Assembly (NCBI RefSeq): GCF_003722355.1
Contig: NZ_QWDD01000001.1
Span: 1,116,001-1,180,000, forward strand
Source: Methylocystis hirsuta
Lineage (GTDB): Bacteria > Pseudomonadota > Alphaproteobacteria > Rhizobiales > Beijerinckiaceae
Length of the DNA stretch: 64,000 bases
Direction: 5' to 3'
Shown here: positions 1-6,295 of the stretch, piece by piece
Layout of the letters: each line of letters begins with the position of its first letter
Position numbering within the stretch: position 1 is the first letter of the stretch
Translations under genes and position numbers: made by a program
Notes under the pieces: generated by a model
The model's database searches: none
The model's input: only the letters and a program-made list of their open reading frames with translations
What the model was told of the DNA's origin: nothing

Positions 1-728
1 ACTTCGAAGAAGCTCCTGAGGAATTCTTCCAGCGTCCATTTGAGATGCCCAAGATGCGTCGTCTCGTCGATGACGAGTCCTTCGATCTGGTGGAACATCG
101 GCGTATGCGTCTGGTCGAAGTCGCAGCGATAGACCCGGCCAGGGCAGATGACTCGGATCGGCGGCTTCTGCGACAGCATGGTGCGCACCTGCACAGGGCT
201 TGTATGAGTGCGCAGCAGCCGTTTCTCTCCTGACTCGGCGGTCAGAAAGAACGTGTCCTGCATCTCCCGCGCAGGATGGCCTTCGGGGAAATTGAGCTTG
301 GTGAAATTATAGTCGTCGCTCTCGATGTCTGGCCCCTCGGCCACGGCGAAGCCCATGTCGGCGAAGATGATTGAGAGCTCATCCGTCACCTGCGAAATTG
401 GGTGAATGCGCCCGCGCTCCAGCGGAACTGTCGGCGCGGGCAGGGTCATATCGAGCGTCTCGGACTTGAGGCGCGTCTCCAGCGCCGCTTCCGCAAGCTG
501 CTCGCGTCGCGCCGCGATCGCCTCGGCCGCCTTGTCCTTCAGCGCATTGATCTTCGCGCCCTCGGTCTTGCGCTCGTCGGGCGACATTTTGCCCAGCGTT
601 GCGAGCAGCGCCGAAATCGCGCCCTTCTTGCCGAGCGAGGCGAGGCGCACGGCTTCGAGCGCCGCCTCGTCGGCGGCCTCGTCGATCTGGCGCAGCGTAT
701 CTTTTTCGAGTTTGGCGAGGTCGGTCAT
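1..728 (-). CDS. pheS: Phenylalanine--tRNA ligase alpha subunit (partial, 3' end outside window)
   Basis: Charges tRNA-Phe in the cytoplasm as the catalytic subunit of the alpha2beta2 enzyme. On the minus strand the reading frame opens with ATG at 728 ([17 protein letters not shown]) and stays open to the window edge, giving about 242 of roughly 360 residues. The first 80 residues form the charged helical tRNA-binding arm. The class II core follows, with [14 protein letters not shown], the segment [12 protein letters not shown], and [18 protein letters not shown], all family hallmarks. pheT would be expected beyond the left edge. The transposon at 955 sits 227 bp upstream of the start, so the native promoter must lie in 729-946 or have been separated from the gene. 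Confidence 0.95.
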   Translation of the reverse strand, partial: MTDLAKLEKDTLRQIDEAADEAALEAVRLASLGKKGAISALLATLGKMSPDERKTEGAKINALKDKAAEAIAARREQLAEAALETRLKSETLDMTLPAPTVPLERGRIHPISQVTDELSIIFADMGFAVAEGPDIESDDYNFTKLNFPEGHPAREMQDTFFLTAESGEKRLLRTHTSPVQVRTMLSQKPPIRVICPGRVYRCDFDQTHTPMFHQIEGLVIDETTHLGHLKWTLEEFLRSFFE

Positions 729-749
729 ATTGGTTTCTAATGTGGACGT

Positions 750-797
750 TTCCTCGTCCTTCGAGACGCCCGCACCGCGGGCTCCTCAGGATCAGGC
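750..797. repeat. Palindromic intergenic repeat, copy 1
   Basis: Starts TTCCTCGTCCTTCGAGACG, continues through a GC-rich inverted core (CCCGC ACC GCGGG) and ends CTCCTCAGGATCAGG. The same layout recurs at 826-878 in opposite orientation and at 22644-22690, and a decayed half may underlie 10434-10460. This is a REP-like family confined to intergenic DNA in this window. Confidence 0.6.
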
Positions 798-825
798 AAC
801 GTAAAGCGCGTCGCTTGCGCCCTCG

Positions 826-878
826 CCCTCATGCTGAGGAGGCTCCGCAGGAGCCGTCTCGAAGCGTGCGGGCGAAGG
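826..878. repeat. Palindromic intergenic repeat, copy 2 (inverted relative to copy 1)
   Basis: Reads CCCTCATGCTGAGGAGG, a stem GGCTCC GCA GGAGCC, then GTCTCGAAGCGTGCGGGCG. Its reverse complement matches the copies at 750-797 and 22644-22690 in the TTCGAGACGG and CCTCCTCAG blocks. Copies 1 and 2 form an inverted pair upstream of pheS. Confidence 0.6.
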
Positions 879-946
879 TCAGCCGCCCTTTTCGGGAAAT
901 CTTGCGCCGCGTTCTGCCACGCGGGGGGCGTTCTGTCGAGAACGCT

Positions 947-954
947 AGATCGCG
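947..954. repeat. Target site duplication, left copy
   Basis: AGATCGCG lies directly outside the left terminal inverted repeat. An identical octamer lies directly outside the right one (4692-4699). An 8-bp duplication fits IS1-family transposition, which usually gives 8 or 9 bp. Confidence 0.9.
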
Positions 955-972
955 GGTAGTGTCCTAATTTGA
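955..972 (+). repeat. Left terminal inverted repeat of the IS1-type transposon
   Basis: GGTAGTGTCCTAATTTGA is identical over 18/18 positions to the reverse complement of 4674-4691. The TAG stop codon of the small gene at 964-1173 lies inside this repeat. Confidence 0.93.
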
Positions 973-1173
973 ATTTCGATTGGTGATGTTAAAAACAGCA
1001 ATGACTGCGACCACCGTAAAAGCAAATGCAGCCGGCGACGCGATCCATCGTGCTATTCCCTCCTTCTCCAACGACTCCGAAATGCGATCAGTCCCAACCC
1101 AAATTACTAGTATTGTCACGAGCGTCAAAATCGCATTGGCGGTCAACTGCAATTTTTTAAGTTTATCATCCAT
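964..1173 (-). CDS. Small two-helix membrane protein, transposon passenger
   Basis: A 69-residue protein of unknown function. Two hydrophobic stretches are visible, at about residues 10-26 (ANAILTLVTILVIWVG) and 44-62 (SPAAFAFTVVAVIAVFNI), separated by a charged loop (SESLEKEG). This suggests a hairpin in the inner membrane. It is the last gene of the passenger operon, starting 2 bp after the stop of the preceding gene. Its stop codon falls inside the left terminal repeat, so the gene runs to the very end of the element. I recognise no family. A role as accessory to the restriction gene or as an independent hitchhiker are both possible. Confidence 0.55.
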   Translation of the reverse strand: MDDKLKKLQLTANAILTLVTILVIWVGTDRISESLEKEGIARWIASPAAFAFTVVAVIAVFNITNRNSN

Positions 1174-1175
1174 GT

Positions 1176-1496
1176 TTATCCCTTGGCTCTCTGCTCAGCC
1201 ACTATAGCCGCCCTCACCGCGTCCTGCGGCGATCTAATCCCGCCCAAATGCAGCACGGCATAGAACCGGCGTTTGTCGCTTCCCTCAATAGGCGAAGACC
1301 ACGCATAGGCGCGGGTCGCATTTGGATTGCCATCTAGGTCGAAGACCTCGACAACGCCTTCCCATACGATTTGGCCGTTGAATTCCTCTTTGAGGGGGAT
1401 GGACTCGACGTGCGACGCCGTCCCGCCATGCTGCGATTCGATACCATTTCTGAGAAAGTCTATGCCAAAATCCATGTCGTTCTCCGGATTATTCAA
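1176..1496 (-). CDS. Hypothetical protein, transposon passenger
   Basis: A 106-residue soluble protein of unknown function. The central part (GQIVWEGVVEVFDLDGNPNA) looks like a small beta-sheet fold. It continues TRAYAWSSPIEGSDKRRFYAVLH, and the C-terminal helix is PQDAVRAAIVAEQRAKG. It overlaps the end of the DUF1524 segment by 8 bp, which implies translational coupling in the operon that begins at 3390. No membrane segment or signal peptide is seen, and I recognise no catalytic motif. Confidence 0.6.
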   Translation of the reverse strand: MNNPENDMDFGIDFLRNGIESQHGGTASHVESIPLKEEFNGQIVWEGVVEVFDLDGNPNATRAYAWSSPIEGSDKRRFYAVLHLGGIRSPQDAVRAAIVAEQRAKG

Positions 1497-2304
1497 AATT
1501 GGTAGTCCATGTCTTTACTGCAATCTTGGCCATAGCTTCCTGCCTTCGCTTGATTTCGTCCGGACCCCAGCTTTCAAAAGTATCGACATCAGATGTAACC
1601 ATATACGATGATTCACGATATGCCTTTTTCTTTTTTGAAAATGAGCTATTTCCTAGCTCCGTATTCTTTCTTGCGCTCAATAATACCATATTGCCGATCC
1701 TTCTATGCATTGGTGCCATAATTTCAGCGTCTATTTTCCAATGGCTGTTTGGAACTGGAGGCATTATGTGTTCTAGATTTATCTCTCTTTCGTCTTCGTT
1801 TGCAACATACTCAGGGTTTGGGTCGGATTTCAATGTTTTATCAAGCGCTCTCAAATAATAACGTGCTAAAAACGTCTTAGAGACGCTAGCAATTGCAAAT
1901 GCTTCCTCAAATTCCTGATCTCCAGGGACAATATGCTTCATTTCCTCGCGAAGTTCCTTAGCTTTCGTGATCTTTTTCTGAGAAATAGCGAGAGCTAAAT
2001 CAGCGAATGGCTTTTCTAAGCGTCCGCCTTTCCCGCCCCCATAGATAAGAAAGCGGACGGACCAACTAACAAATAATTTAAACGCTTTATCAGCCTCGAT
2101 AGGATCGAAATGCATTGTAACTGAAAACAGCAATGGAATAATTTGCTCGGCGCGCAAACGTGATGAAAGAGTATATATGTGCTCGCGCGCAGACTGTTTG
2201 TAGTTTAACCATTTCGGATGCGACTGAGACCACAAAGCAACGTAATCTACAGCCGCTACCTTTGCGGCGTTCAGAAATTCTACAGCCTTATGCTCCCCGG
2301 TCAC
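1489..2304 (-). CDS. GmrSD-like restriction protein, C-terminal DUF1524 nuclease part (separated by frameshift)
   Basis: This is the downstream half of a DUF262-DUF1524 protein. The family includes GmrSD, a type IV restriction enzyme that cleaves DNA carrying modified cytosines. The HNH-like DUF1524 signature is complete: NLEHIMPP near residue 177, then W, IGNMVLL, KNTELGN and FSKKKKAY. The frame has no good start of its own (GTG at 2304). Upstream it continues without a stop to the A5 run at 2364-2368, reading FWITRNGLTREKELADSIR, exactly the family linker that should join the DUF262 half. Without the extra base the joined protein would have about 573 residues, a normal family length. Confidence 0.8.
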   Translation of the reverse strand: MTGEHKAVEFLNAAKVAAVDYVALWSQSHPKWLNYKQSAREHIYTLSSRLRAEQIIPLLFSVTMHFDPIEADKAFKLFVSWSVRFLIYGGGKGGRLEKPFADLALAISQKKITKAKELREEMKHIVPGDQEFEEAFAIASVSKTFLARYYLRALDKTLKSDPNPEYVANEDEREINLEHIMPPVPNSHWKIDAEIMAPMHRRIGNMVLLSARKNTELGNSSFSKKKKAYRESSYMVTSDVDTFESWGPDEIKRRQEAMAKIAVKTWTTNFE

Positions 2305-2317
2305 GCTCTGACGGATG

Positions 2318-3211
2318 CTATCTGCTAGCTCCTTCTCCCTGGTAAGCCCATTTCTTGTAATCCAAAAATGACGTATATCTTACAAGATTATCGTCATCAT
2401 CGTCGGATAGCGTTGCAATAGTTCCTGACATACTACTCCAAAGCGATTGAGCTTCACGCAAGCGGGCTCCTGAGGCCCTACTGAATAGGTAGTTTTTCAA
2501 AATATCCGCCTGCGATGCCTTTAGACCTCTATCATTCAGGGTCTCGAACATACGAAATGCGCCAACTTCATCGGGAACAGTAACAACTACGACAGACGCC
2601 TTATTTTCTATAAACTTAACCCATCGTAGAATTTGATCTGCGCGATCTTCTATAGGAAATGTCTTTAATATATCATGTAAAAATGACATCGCCACTTCAC
2701 ATGCTTTCAGCAGTCGGCGATTTGAAGGTTGGGTTGCGAGGGTCGCTGCCGCATCGAAATCTGCGGAGTTTGCAAGTTTTCCGATCACGTTATTACGGAA
2801 AAACTGATTATCTTCATCGTTAAGCTGGAGTTGAGGAACAATCTCTTCCGTATCCATGTCTGTAGTTTGGATAAACTTATTATCTATAGCACCTGCTCGC
2901 TTTGGGCGATCTAGATTATTTAATATATCCCTAGCTCTAGCAAGAATTATCGTCGTCGTCGCAATCCTTTGTTGTCCATCAGCAATTTGAAATACATCCT
3001 CGCCGTCCAAGCGGACCAAAACTATCGTCCCAAGAAAATAGTCTTCTTTTTCGTCTTTCTGAATCGCTCCATTTAGATCGCGCAGCAAATCTTCAACGTG
3101 TTCGGGCTCCCACGCATATGACCGTTGATTTGGTGGGACGGACAGCCTCTTTCCAGCGATCAACTCACCAAGGCCAATACCGTCAAATGAGAATCTATCT
3201 GCGCTCATCAT
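2318..3211 (-). CDS. GmrSD-like restriction protein, N-terminal DUF262 part (frameshifted)
   Basis: This is the DUF262 (GmrS-like, ParB/sulfiredoxin-fold) half, thought to bind and hydrolyse nucleotides to drive cleavage by the DUF1524 half. Diagnostic motifs are VPPNQRSYAWE at residues 25-35 and DGQQR at 78-82, followed by FETLNDRGLKASQADILKN in the C-terminal third. The last 16 or so codons (LDYKKWAYQGEGASR) are out of frame relative to family members. They follow a run of five T on the coding strand at 2368-2364, and a TAG ends the frame at 2318. The gene overlaps the upstream RHH gene by 4 bp (ATGA). The passenger may be inactive unless the shift is a sequencing error or is bypassed. Confidence 0.8.
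   Translation of the reverse strand: MMSADRFSFDGIGLGELIAGKRLSVPPNQRSYAWEPEHVEDLLRDLNGAIQKDEKEDYFLGTIVLVRLDGEDVFQIADGQQRIATTTIILARARDILNNLDRPKRAGAIDNKFIQTTDMDTEEIVPQLQLNDEDNQFFRNNVIGKLANSADFDAAATLATQPSNRRLLKACEVAMSFLHDILKTFPIEDRADQILRWVKFIENKASVVVVTVPDEVGAFRMFETLNDRGLKASQADILKNYLFSRASGARLREAQSLWSSMSGTIATLSDDDDDNLVRYTSFLDYKKWAYQGEGASR
2364..2368 (-). other. Single-base frameshift in a homopolymer splitting the GmrSD-like gene
   Basis: The + strand AAAAA is TTTTT in the coding direction. Read as written it gives TSFLDYKKW and then a stop 13 codons after the Trp. With one T removed it gives TSFWITRNGLTREKEL and joins the DUF1524 frame without a stop. Confidence 0.8.
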
Positions 3212-3390
3212 TTCCTCGTCGGGGTCAAAAACCGTATCGGCCTTGAAGCTTCCTCCAACTCACGGATAGCGGCCCGCCGAAGGCGTTCGCGCGCCCAAGC
3301 AGAAAGTGGGAGCCCGGCCAATTCAGCGGCCTCCTTGAAAGCCAATTTCTCGTCACTCTGAACTCGTATTTCGATACTTTCTGTTTTCAT
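3208..3390 (-). CDS. Ribbon-helix-helix regulator, first gene of the passenger operon
   Basis: A 60-residue protein with the order strand-helix-helix: ESIEIRVQSDEKLAFKEAAELAG, then LPLSAWARERLRRAAIREL. This is typical of RHH DNA-binding proteins such as CopG/Arc-like antitoxins and autoregulators. I place the start at ATG 3390. There a ribosome-binding site (AAGGGAG) sits 8 bases upstream, and the promoter at 3415-3443 would put transcription start near 3408. The longer frame to 3480 would begin upstream of that promoter. It overlaps the DUF262 gene by 4 bp. The inferred role is binding the TTGTCC/GGACAA array in the divergent promoter and controlling both restriction and transposition. Confidence 0.7.
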   Translation of the reverse strand: MKTESIEIRVQSDEKLAFKEAAELAGLPLSAWARERLRRAAIRELEEASRPIRFLTPTRK

Positions 3391-3414
3391 GATTTTGCTC
3401 CCTTGGCAATTCGC

Positions 3415-3481
3415 ATTGTCCTGCATTTGTCTGGACAAATCAACAATTTTTATTGACATGTCCGGACAAACACGGGACAAT
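3415..3481. promoter_or_regulatory. Mirror-symmetric divergent promoter with four GGACAA operator half-sites
   Basis: Rightward promoter: TTGACA (3453-3458), 17 bp, GACAAT (3476-3481). Leftward promoter on the minus strand: TTGATT (3443-3438), 17 bp, GACAAT (3420-3415). Superimposed on these are TTGTCC at 3416-3421, the dyad TTGTCTGGACAA at 3427-3438, the dyad TGTCCGGACAA at 3459-3469, and GGACAA at 3475-3480. The outer and inner half-sites are spaced exactly 11 bp on both sides, one helical turn. This suggests cooperative binding by a small dimeric repressor, most simply the RHH protein encoded at 3208-3390. Confidence 0.7.
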
Positions 3482-3505
3482 AAGGCTTACAAAGGAGAGC
3501 TTGCT

Positions 3506-4330
3506 ATGAACCGCCTTTCTCTTGAGCGCCGCACCCAAATCGTCGCTGCCCTTGTGGAAGGCAACAGCATACGCTCGATTGAGCGCATGACTGGCGTTCA
3601 CCGCGACACAATCATGCGGCTCTTGGTGGAAGTCGGTGAAGGCTCCGCTCGCCTTCTTGACGAGCAAATGCGTGATCTGACCTGCCAGCGCCTGCAATGC
3701 GATGAAATCTGGGCCTATGTAGGCAAGAAGCAAAAGCAGGTGACGAAGGATGACGACAAGTCCCGCGTCGGCGATCAATGGACCTTCGTCGCCATGGACG
3801 CGGATACTAAGCTCGTCCCGTCGTTCAAAATCGGCAAGCGCGACCTGCCTACCGCTACCGCCTTTATGAACGATGTTGCCTGGCGCCTGTCTAACCGCGT
3901 GCAGCTTTCGACCGATGCGCTCGCCGCTTATGTGGACGCCGTTGAACAAGCTTTTGGTTGCGAGGTCGATTACGGGCAGGCTGTAAAATTTTACGATGCG
4001 GAACCGGCAGGCGCGGGCCGCTATAGCCCGCCGAACGTGACGAAGGTTGAGCGCAACGCCATCGCTGGCGCGCCTGACCGCGCGCATATCTCGACAAGCC
4101 TTATCGAGAGGCAAAACCTCACTATGCGCATGTCTATGCGTCGCTTTACCCGCCTTACGAATGCGTTCTCAAAGAAAATTGAGAACCTGAACGCGGCGGT
4201 TTCGCTTCACTTCGCGCATTACAATTTTGTGCGCGTTCACAAGACTATTCGCGTCACCCCTGCCATGGCGGCGGGAGTGGATACACGCCTTTGGTCGCTT
4301 GAAGAACTGGTTGATCGGACGTCGCAATGA
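3506..4330 (+). CDS. IS1-family-like DDE transposase
   Basis: Catalyses cut and joining at the 18-bp terminal repeats. The 274-residue protein has an N-terminal helix-turn-helix (RRTQIVAALVEG...SIRSIERMTG, residues 8-40) and a DDE core: D66 in LQCDEIW, D137 in LSTDAL, E201 in SLIERQN, and a C-terminal basic segment MRMSMRRFTRLTNAF. The start at 3506 has the ribosome-binding site AAAGGAG at 3491-3497 and follows the promoter ending at 3481. The longer frame from 3389 would cross that promoter. It is read in one frame, unlike classic E. coli IS1, which needs frameshifting. The small gene at 4327 overlaps its stop. Confidence 0.88.
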   Translation: MNRLSLERRTQIVAALVEGNSIRSIERMTGVHRDTIMRLLVEVGEGSARLLDEQMRDLTCQRLQCDEIWAYVGKKQKQVTKDDDKSRVGDQWTFVAMDADTKLVPSFKIGKRDLPTATAFMNDVAWRLSNRVQLSTDALAAYVDAVEQAFGCEVDYGQAVKFYDAEPAGAGRYSPPNVTKVERNAIAGAPDRAHISTSLIERQNLTMRMSMRRFTRLTNAFSKKIENLNAAVSLHFAHYNFVRVHKTIRVTPAMAAGVDTRLWSLEELVDRTSQ

Positions 4331-4665
4331 TGGCGCAGGATATATTATCAATCGCGGCAAACATTGCCCAAATAACAACGGCGCTTGTGGCGGTGATCGC
4401 CTACGGCTCGTATCGCTGGGCCATTTTCAAGAGACGCAAGAGGATCGAGGATTATCTTTGGACGCTCATCGTTAGCCCTCCTACAAGAAACGACCCGAGA
4501 GAGCGAACTGTGGATGATCTAATGACAGCCCTCGGGCTCAGCAAGGAGGAGGCTTTAAGAGCGGTTTTCAGCAGCAAAGTGATCAATCGTGACCTGCGCA
4601 ACGGCAGCGGCCCTGTCACCTCTCGAATATGGGTAAGTCACATAGATAGAAATCCGCAGAATTGA
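4327..4665 (+). CDS. Small membrane-anchored protein coupled to the transposase
   Basis: A 112-residue protein of unknown function. Its ATG overlaps the transposase stop by 4 bp (ATGA), so it is translationally coupled. One hydrophobic helix (NIAQITTALVAVIAYGSY, about residues 12-29) is followed by a basic stop-transfer segment (KRRKR). The soluble tail contains a short helical repeat (TVDDLMTALGLSKEEALRAVF), a possible winged-helix or SAM-like fold. It ends 8 bp before the right terminal repeat. It could be a transposition accessory or a passenger gene. Confidence 0.6.
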   Translation: MMAQDILSIAANIAQITTALVAVIAYGSYRWAIFKRRKRIEDYLWTLIVSPPTRNDPRERTVDDLMTALGLSKEEALRAVFSSKVINRDLRNGSGPVTSRIWVSHIDRNPQN

Positions 4666-4673
4666 AATTGCCG

Positions 4674-4691
4674 TCAAATTAGGACACTACC
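4674..4691 (-). repeat. Right terminal inverted repeat of the IS1-type transposon
   Basis: TCAAATTAGGACACTACC is the exact reverse complement of 955-972. Confidence 0.93.
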
Positions 4692-4699
4692 AGATCGCG
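4692..4699. repeat. Target site duplication, right copy
   Basis: AGATCGCG, identical to 947-954. Confidence 0.9.
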
Positions 4700-4759
4700 C
4701 TGCATTTGGGCGCGCCCGCTTTGCGCGAAAAACCGGGTTCTACTTATTCGTAGCGCGCT

Positions 4760-5752
4760 CTACGACGCGGCGCGCGGCCGATGCGTGAAAATCTGCGCCA
4801 GCGCCGAAGAGACGACGCGCGAATCGACGTCGTCGGCGCGGCTGGTCAGCACGATCGGCACCCGTGCGCCGAGCACCAGTCCCGCCGTGTCGGCGCCGCC
4901 GAGAAAGACGAGCTGCTTGGCCAAAATATTGCCCGCCTCGAGATCGGGCGCGACCAGAATGTCGGCGTCGCCGGCGACCTCGGACTTTATATGCTTGGCG
5001 TCGGCCGCTTCGCGAGAGATGGCGTTGTCGAAGGCCAGCGGACCGTCAAGCTCGGCCCCGGCGATCTGGCCGCGGTCGGCCATCTTGCAGAGCGCCGCCG
5101 CCTCGATGGTCGACGGGATTTTCCCCTCGACCGTCTCCACGGCCGAAAGCAGCGCCACTTTGGGACGCTCGATGCCGATCGCATGCGCGAGATCGACGGC
5201 GTTGCGCACGATGTCGCGCTTGGCGTCGAGCGTCGGCGCAATGTTGATCGCGGCGTCGGTGACGAGCAGCAACTTGTGATAGTACGGCGCGTCGATCACA
5301 AAGACATGGCTGATCCGCCGGTCCGTGCGCAGTCCGGCGCCGTCGCGTATGACCGCGGTCATCAGCTCGTCCGTGTGCAGCGCGCCTTTCATCAGCGCGT
5401 GCAGCCGGCCACGGCGCACGAGCTCCACCGCTTGATCGGCGGCGGCGTGGCTGTGTGGCGCGTCGACGATCTCGACGCCTTCGAGCGAGACCCCGCTCGC
5501 GCGCGCGGCCGCCTCGATCTTCGCCCGTGGACCGATAAGAGTCGGGACGATCAGCCCTTTGTCGCGCGCGGCGATCGCGCCTTCGACCGAGCGCGCGTCG
5601 CAAGGATGGATGACGCCCATGCGGATGGGCGGCAGCGCCTGCGCCCGACGCACCAGGGCGTCAAGCAAGGCGCCGCGCGTGCGGGCTTGCGCCACCATGG
5701 ACCAGGGCGGGCGCGACGTCGCCGTCGGTTCACAGCCAGCGCTCTGGCTCAT
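4760..5752 (-). CDS. Phosphate acetyl/butyryltransferase family protein
   Basis: A 330-residue phosphotransacetylase-fold enzyme interconverting acyl-CoA plus phosphate and acyl phosphate plus CoA. It contains the family fold from about residue 30 (RAQALPPIRMGVIHPCDARSV) through GRLHALMKGALHTDELM, the conserved IAPTLDAKRDIVRNAV, DGPLAFDNAIS and the C-terminal GGADTAGLVLGARVPIVLTSR. It is shorter than multidomain Pta and resembles the single-domain Pta/Ptb form often found next to acetate kinase or enoyl-CoA hydratase domains, neither of which is here. Substrate chain length cannot be read from sequence. The transposon is inserted just after its 3' end. Confidence 0.82.
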   Translation of the reverse strand: MSQSAGCEPTATSRPPWSMVAQARTRGALLDALVRRAQALPPIRMGVIHPCDARSVEGAIAARDKGLIVPTLIGPRAKIEAAARASGVSLEGVEIVDAPHSHAAADQAVELVRRGRLHALMKGALHTDELMTAVIRDGAGLRTDRRISHVFVIDAPYYHKLLLVTDAAINIAPTLDAKRDIVRNAVDLAHAIGIERPKVALLSAVETVEGKIPSTIEAAALCKMADRGQIAGAELDGPLAFDNAISREAADAKHIKSEVAGDADILVAPDLEAGNILAKQLVFLGGADTAGLVLGARVPIVLTSRADDVDSRVVSSALAQIFTHRPRAAS

Positions 5753-5767
5753 ACGGGCCTCCTTCGC

Positions 5768-6295
5768 TCAATTCGGCGGATCGCGGGCGATGCGGTCGAC
5801 GAAGAATTTCGTCGCGCGCGCCCAGGATTGATCATTATCGCCGCGAAAATCGAACCCCTGATGATAGATCAGTTCGCCCGTCGAGACGCGCGCGATTGAA
5901 ACGCCCATGCTGAGGATCAGCGTGCTGACCTTATTGACGACGCCTGTCAGAACGAGATCGGCGCCGGCCTTGCCGGCAAGCGACAATTCGCAGCCGTTGC
6001 AGGTGCGAATGTAGGTTTGTTTCAAGATCGCGTCGAGATCCGCCGCGATAGGGGCCCGGTCAACGACGTCATAGACGCGCCGCGCGGCGAGTCCCGCGCC
6101 GATGTCGTCACGCGCCCGCGCCAGTCTTTTTGCATGAGCGGCGCTTTGGTCGACAGGCTCGTTTGACGTGTCGATCAGCTCGAAATCGAGAACGAGCAGG
6201 CGTCTGCGCGGCTCTTCCGCGAGCGCCGACGCGGCTTGCGACAGCGGGAGGGACAGGAGCAGGGCGAGTCCGAGCAGGCCGCGGCGCACGATCAT
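5768..6295 (-). CDS. DUF3280-like secreted protein
   Basis: A 175-residue protein with a cleavable signal peptide (MIVRRGLLGLALLLSLPLSQ, cut probably after ALA). The mature part starts RRRLLVLDFELIDTSNEP and contains the lone pair CNGCEL, then GADLVLTGVVNKVSTLILSM. This layout matches DUF3280 proteins of Hyphomicrobiales, whose role is unknown, probably periplasmic. The start at 6295 overlaps the stop of the preceding hydrolase gene by 4 bp, so the two form an operon. The longer upstream frame is antisense shadow and not used. Confidence 0.72.
   Translation of the reverse strand: MIVRRGLLGLALLLSLPLSQAASALAEEPRRRLLVLDFELIDTSNEPVDQSAAHAKRLARARDDIGAGLAARRVYDVVDRAPIAADLDAILKQTYIRTCNGCELSLAGKAGADLVLTGVVNKVSTLILSMGVSIARVSTGELIYHQGFDFRGDNDQSWARATKFFVDRIARDPPN

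Larger units (their letters stand above)
955..4691. mobile_element. IS1-type transposon with restriction-gene passengers (3,737 bp)
   Basis: Both ends carry the same perfect 18-bp inverted repeat, GGTAGTGTCCTAATTTGA, and are flanked by the 8-bp direct repeat AGATCGCG. The inferred empty site reads ...CTAGATCGCGCTG.... Inside are an IS1-like transposase (3506-4330), a small gene overlapping its end (4327-4665), and a divergent operon of RHH regulator, frameshifted GmrSD-like gene and two small genes (3390 down to 964). Passenger DNA at about 964-3480 is visibly more AT-rich than the host. The perfect repeats and duplication suggest a recent insertion. A known name for such an element is transporter IS (tIS); I do not recognise this one. 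Confidence 0.93.

Noticed and set aside
402..967. Overlapping plus-strand ORFs of 112-132 codons
   Set aside because: They are antisense to pheS or run through the palindromic repeats; residues are Arg/Ser-rich and match no protein pattern.
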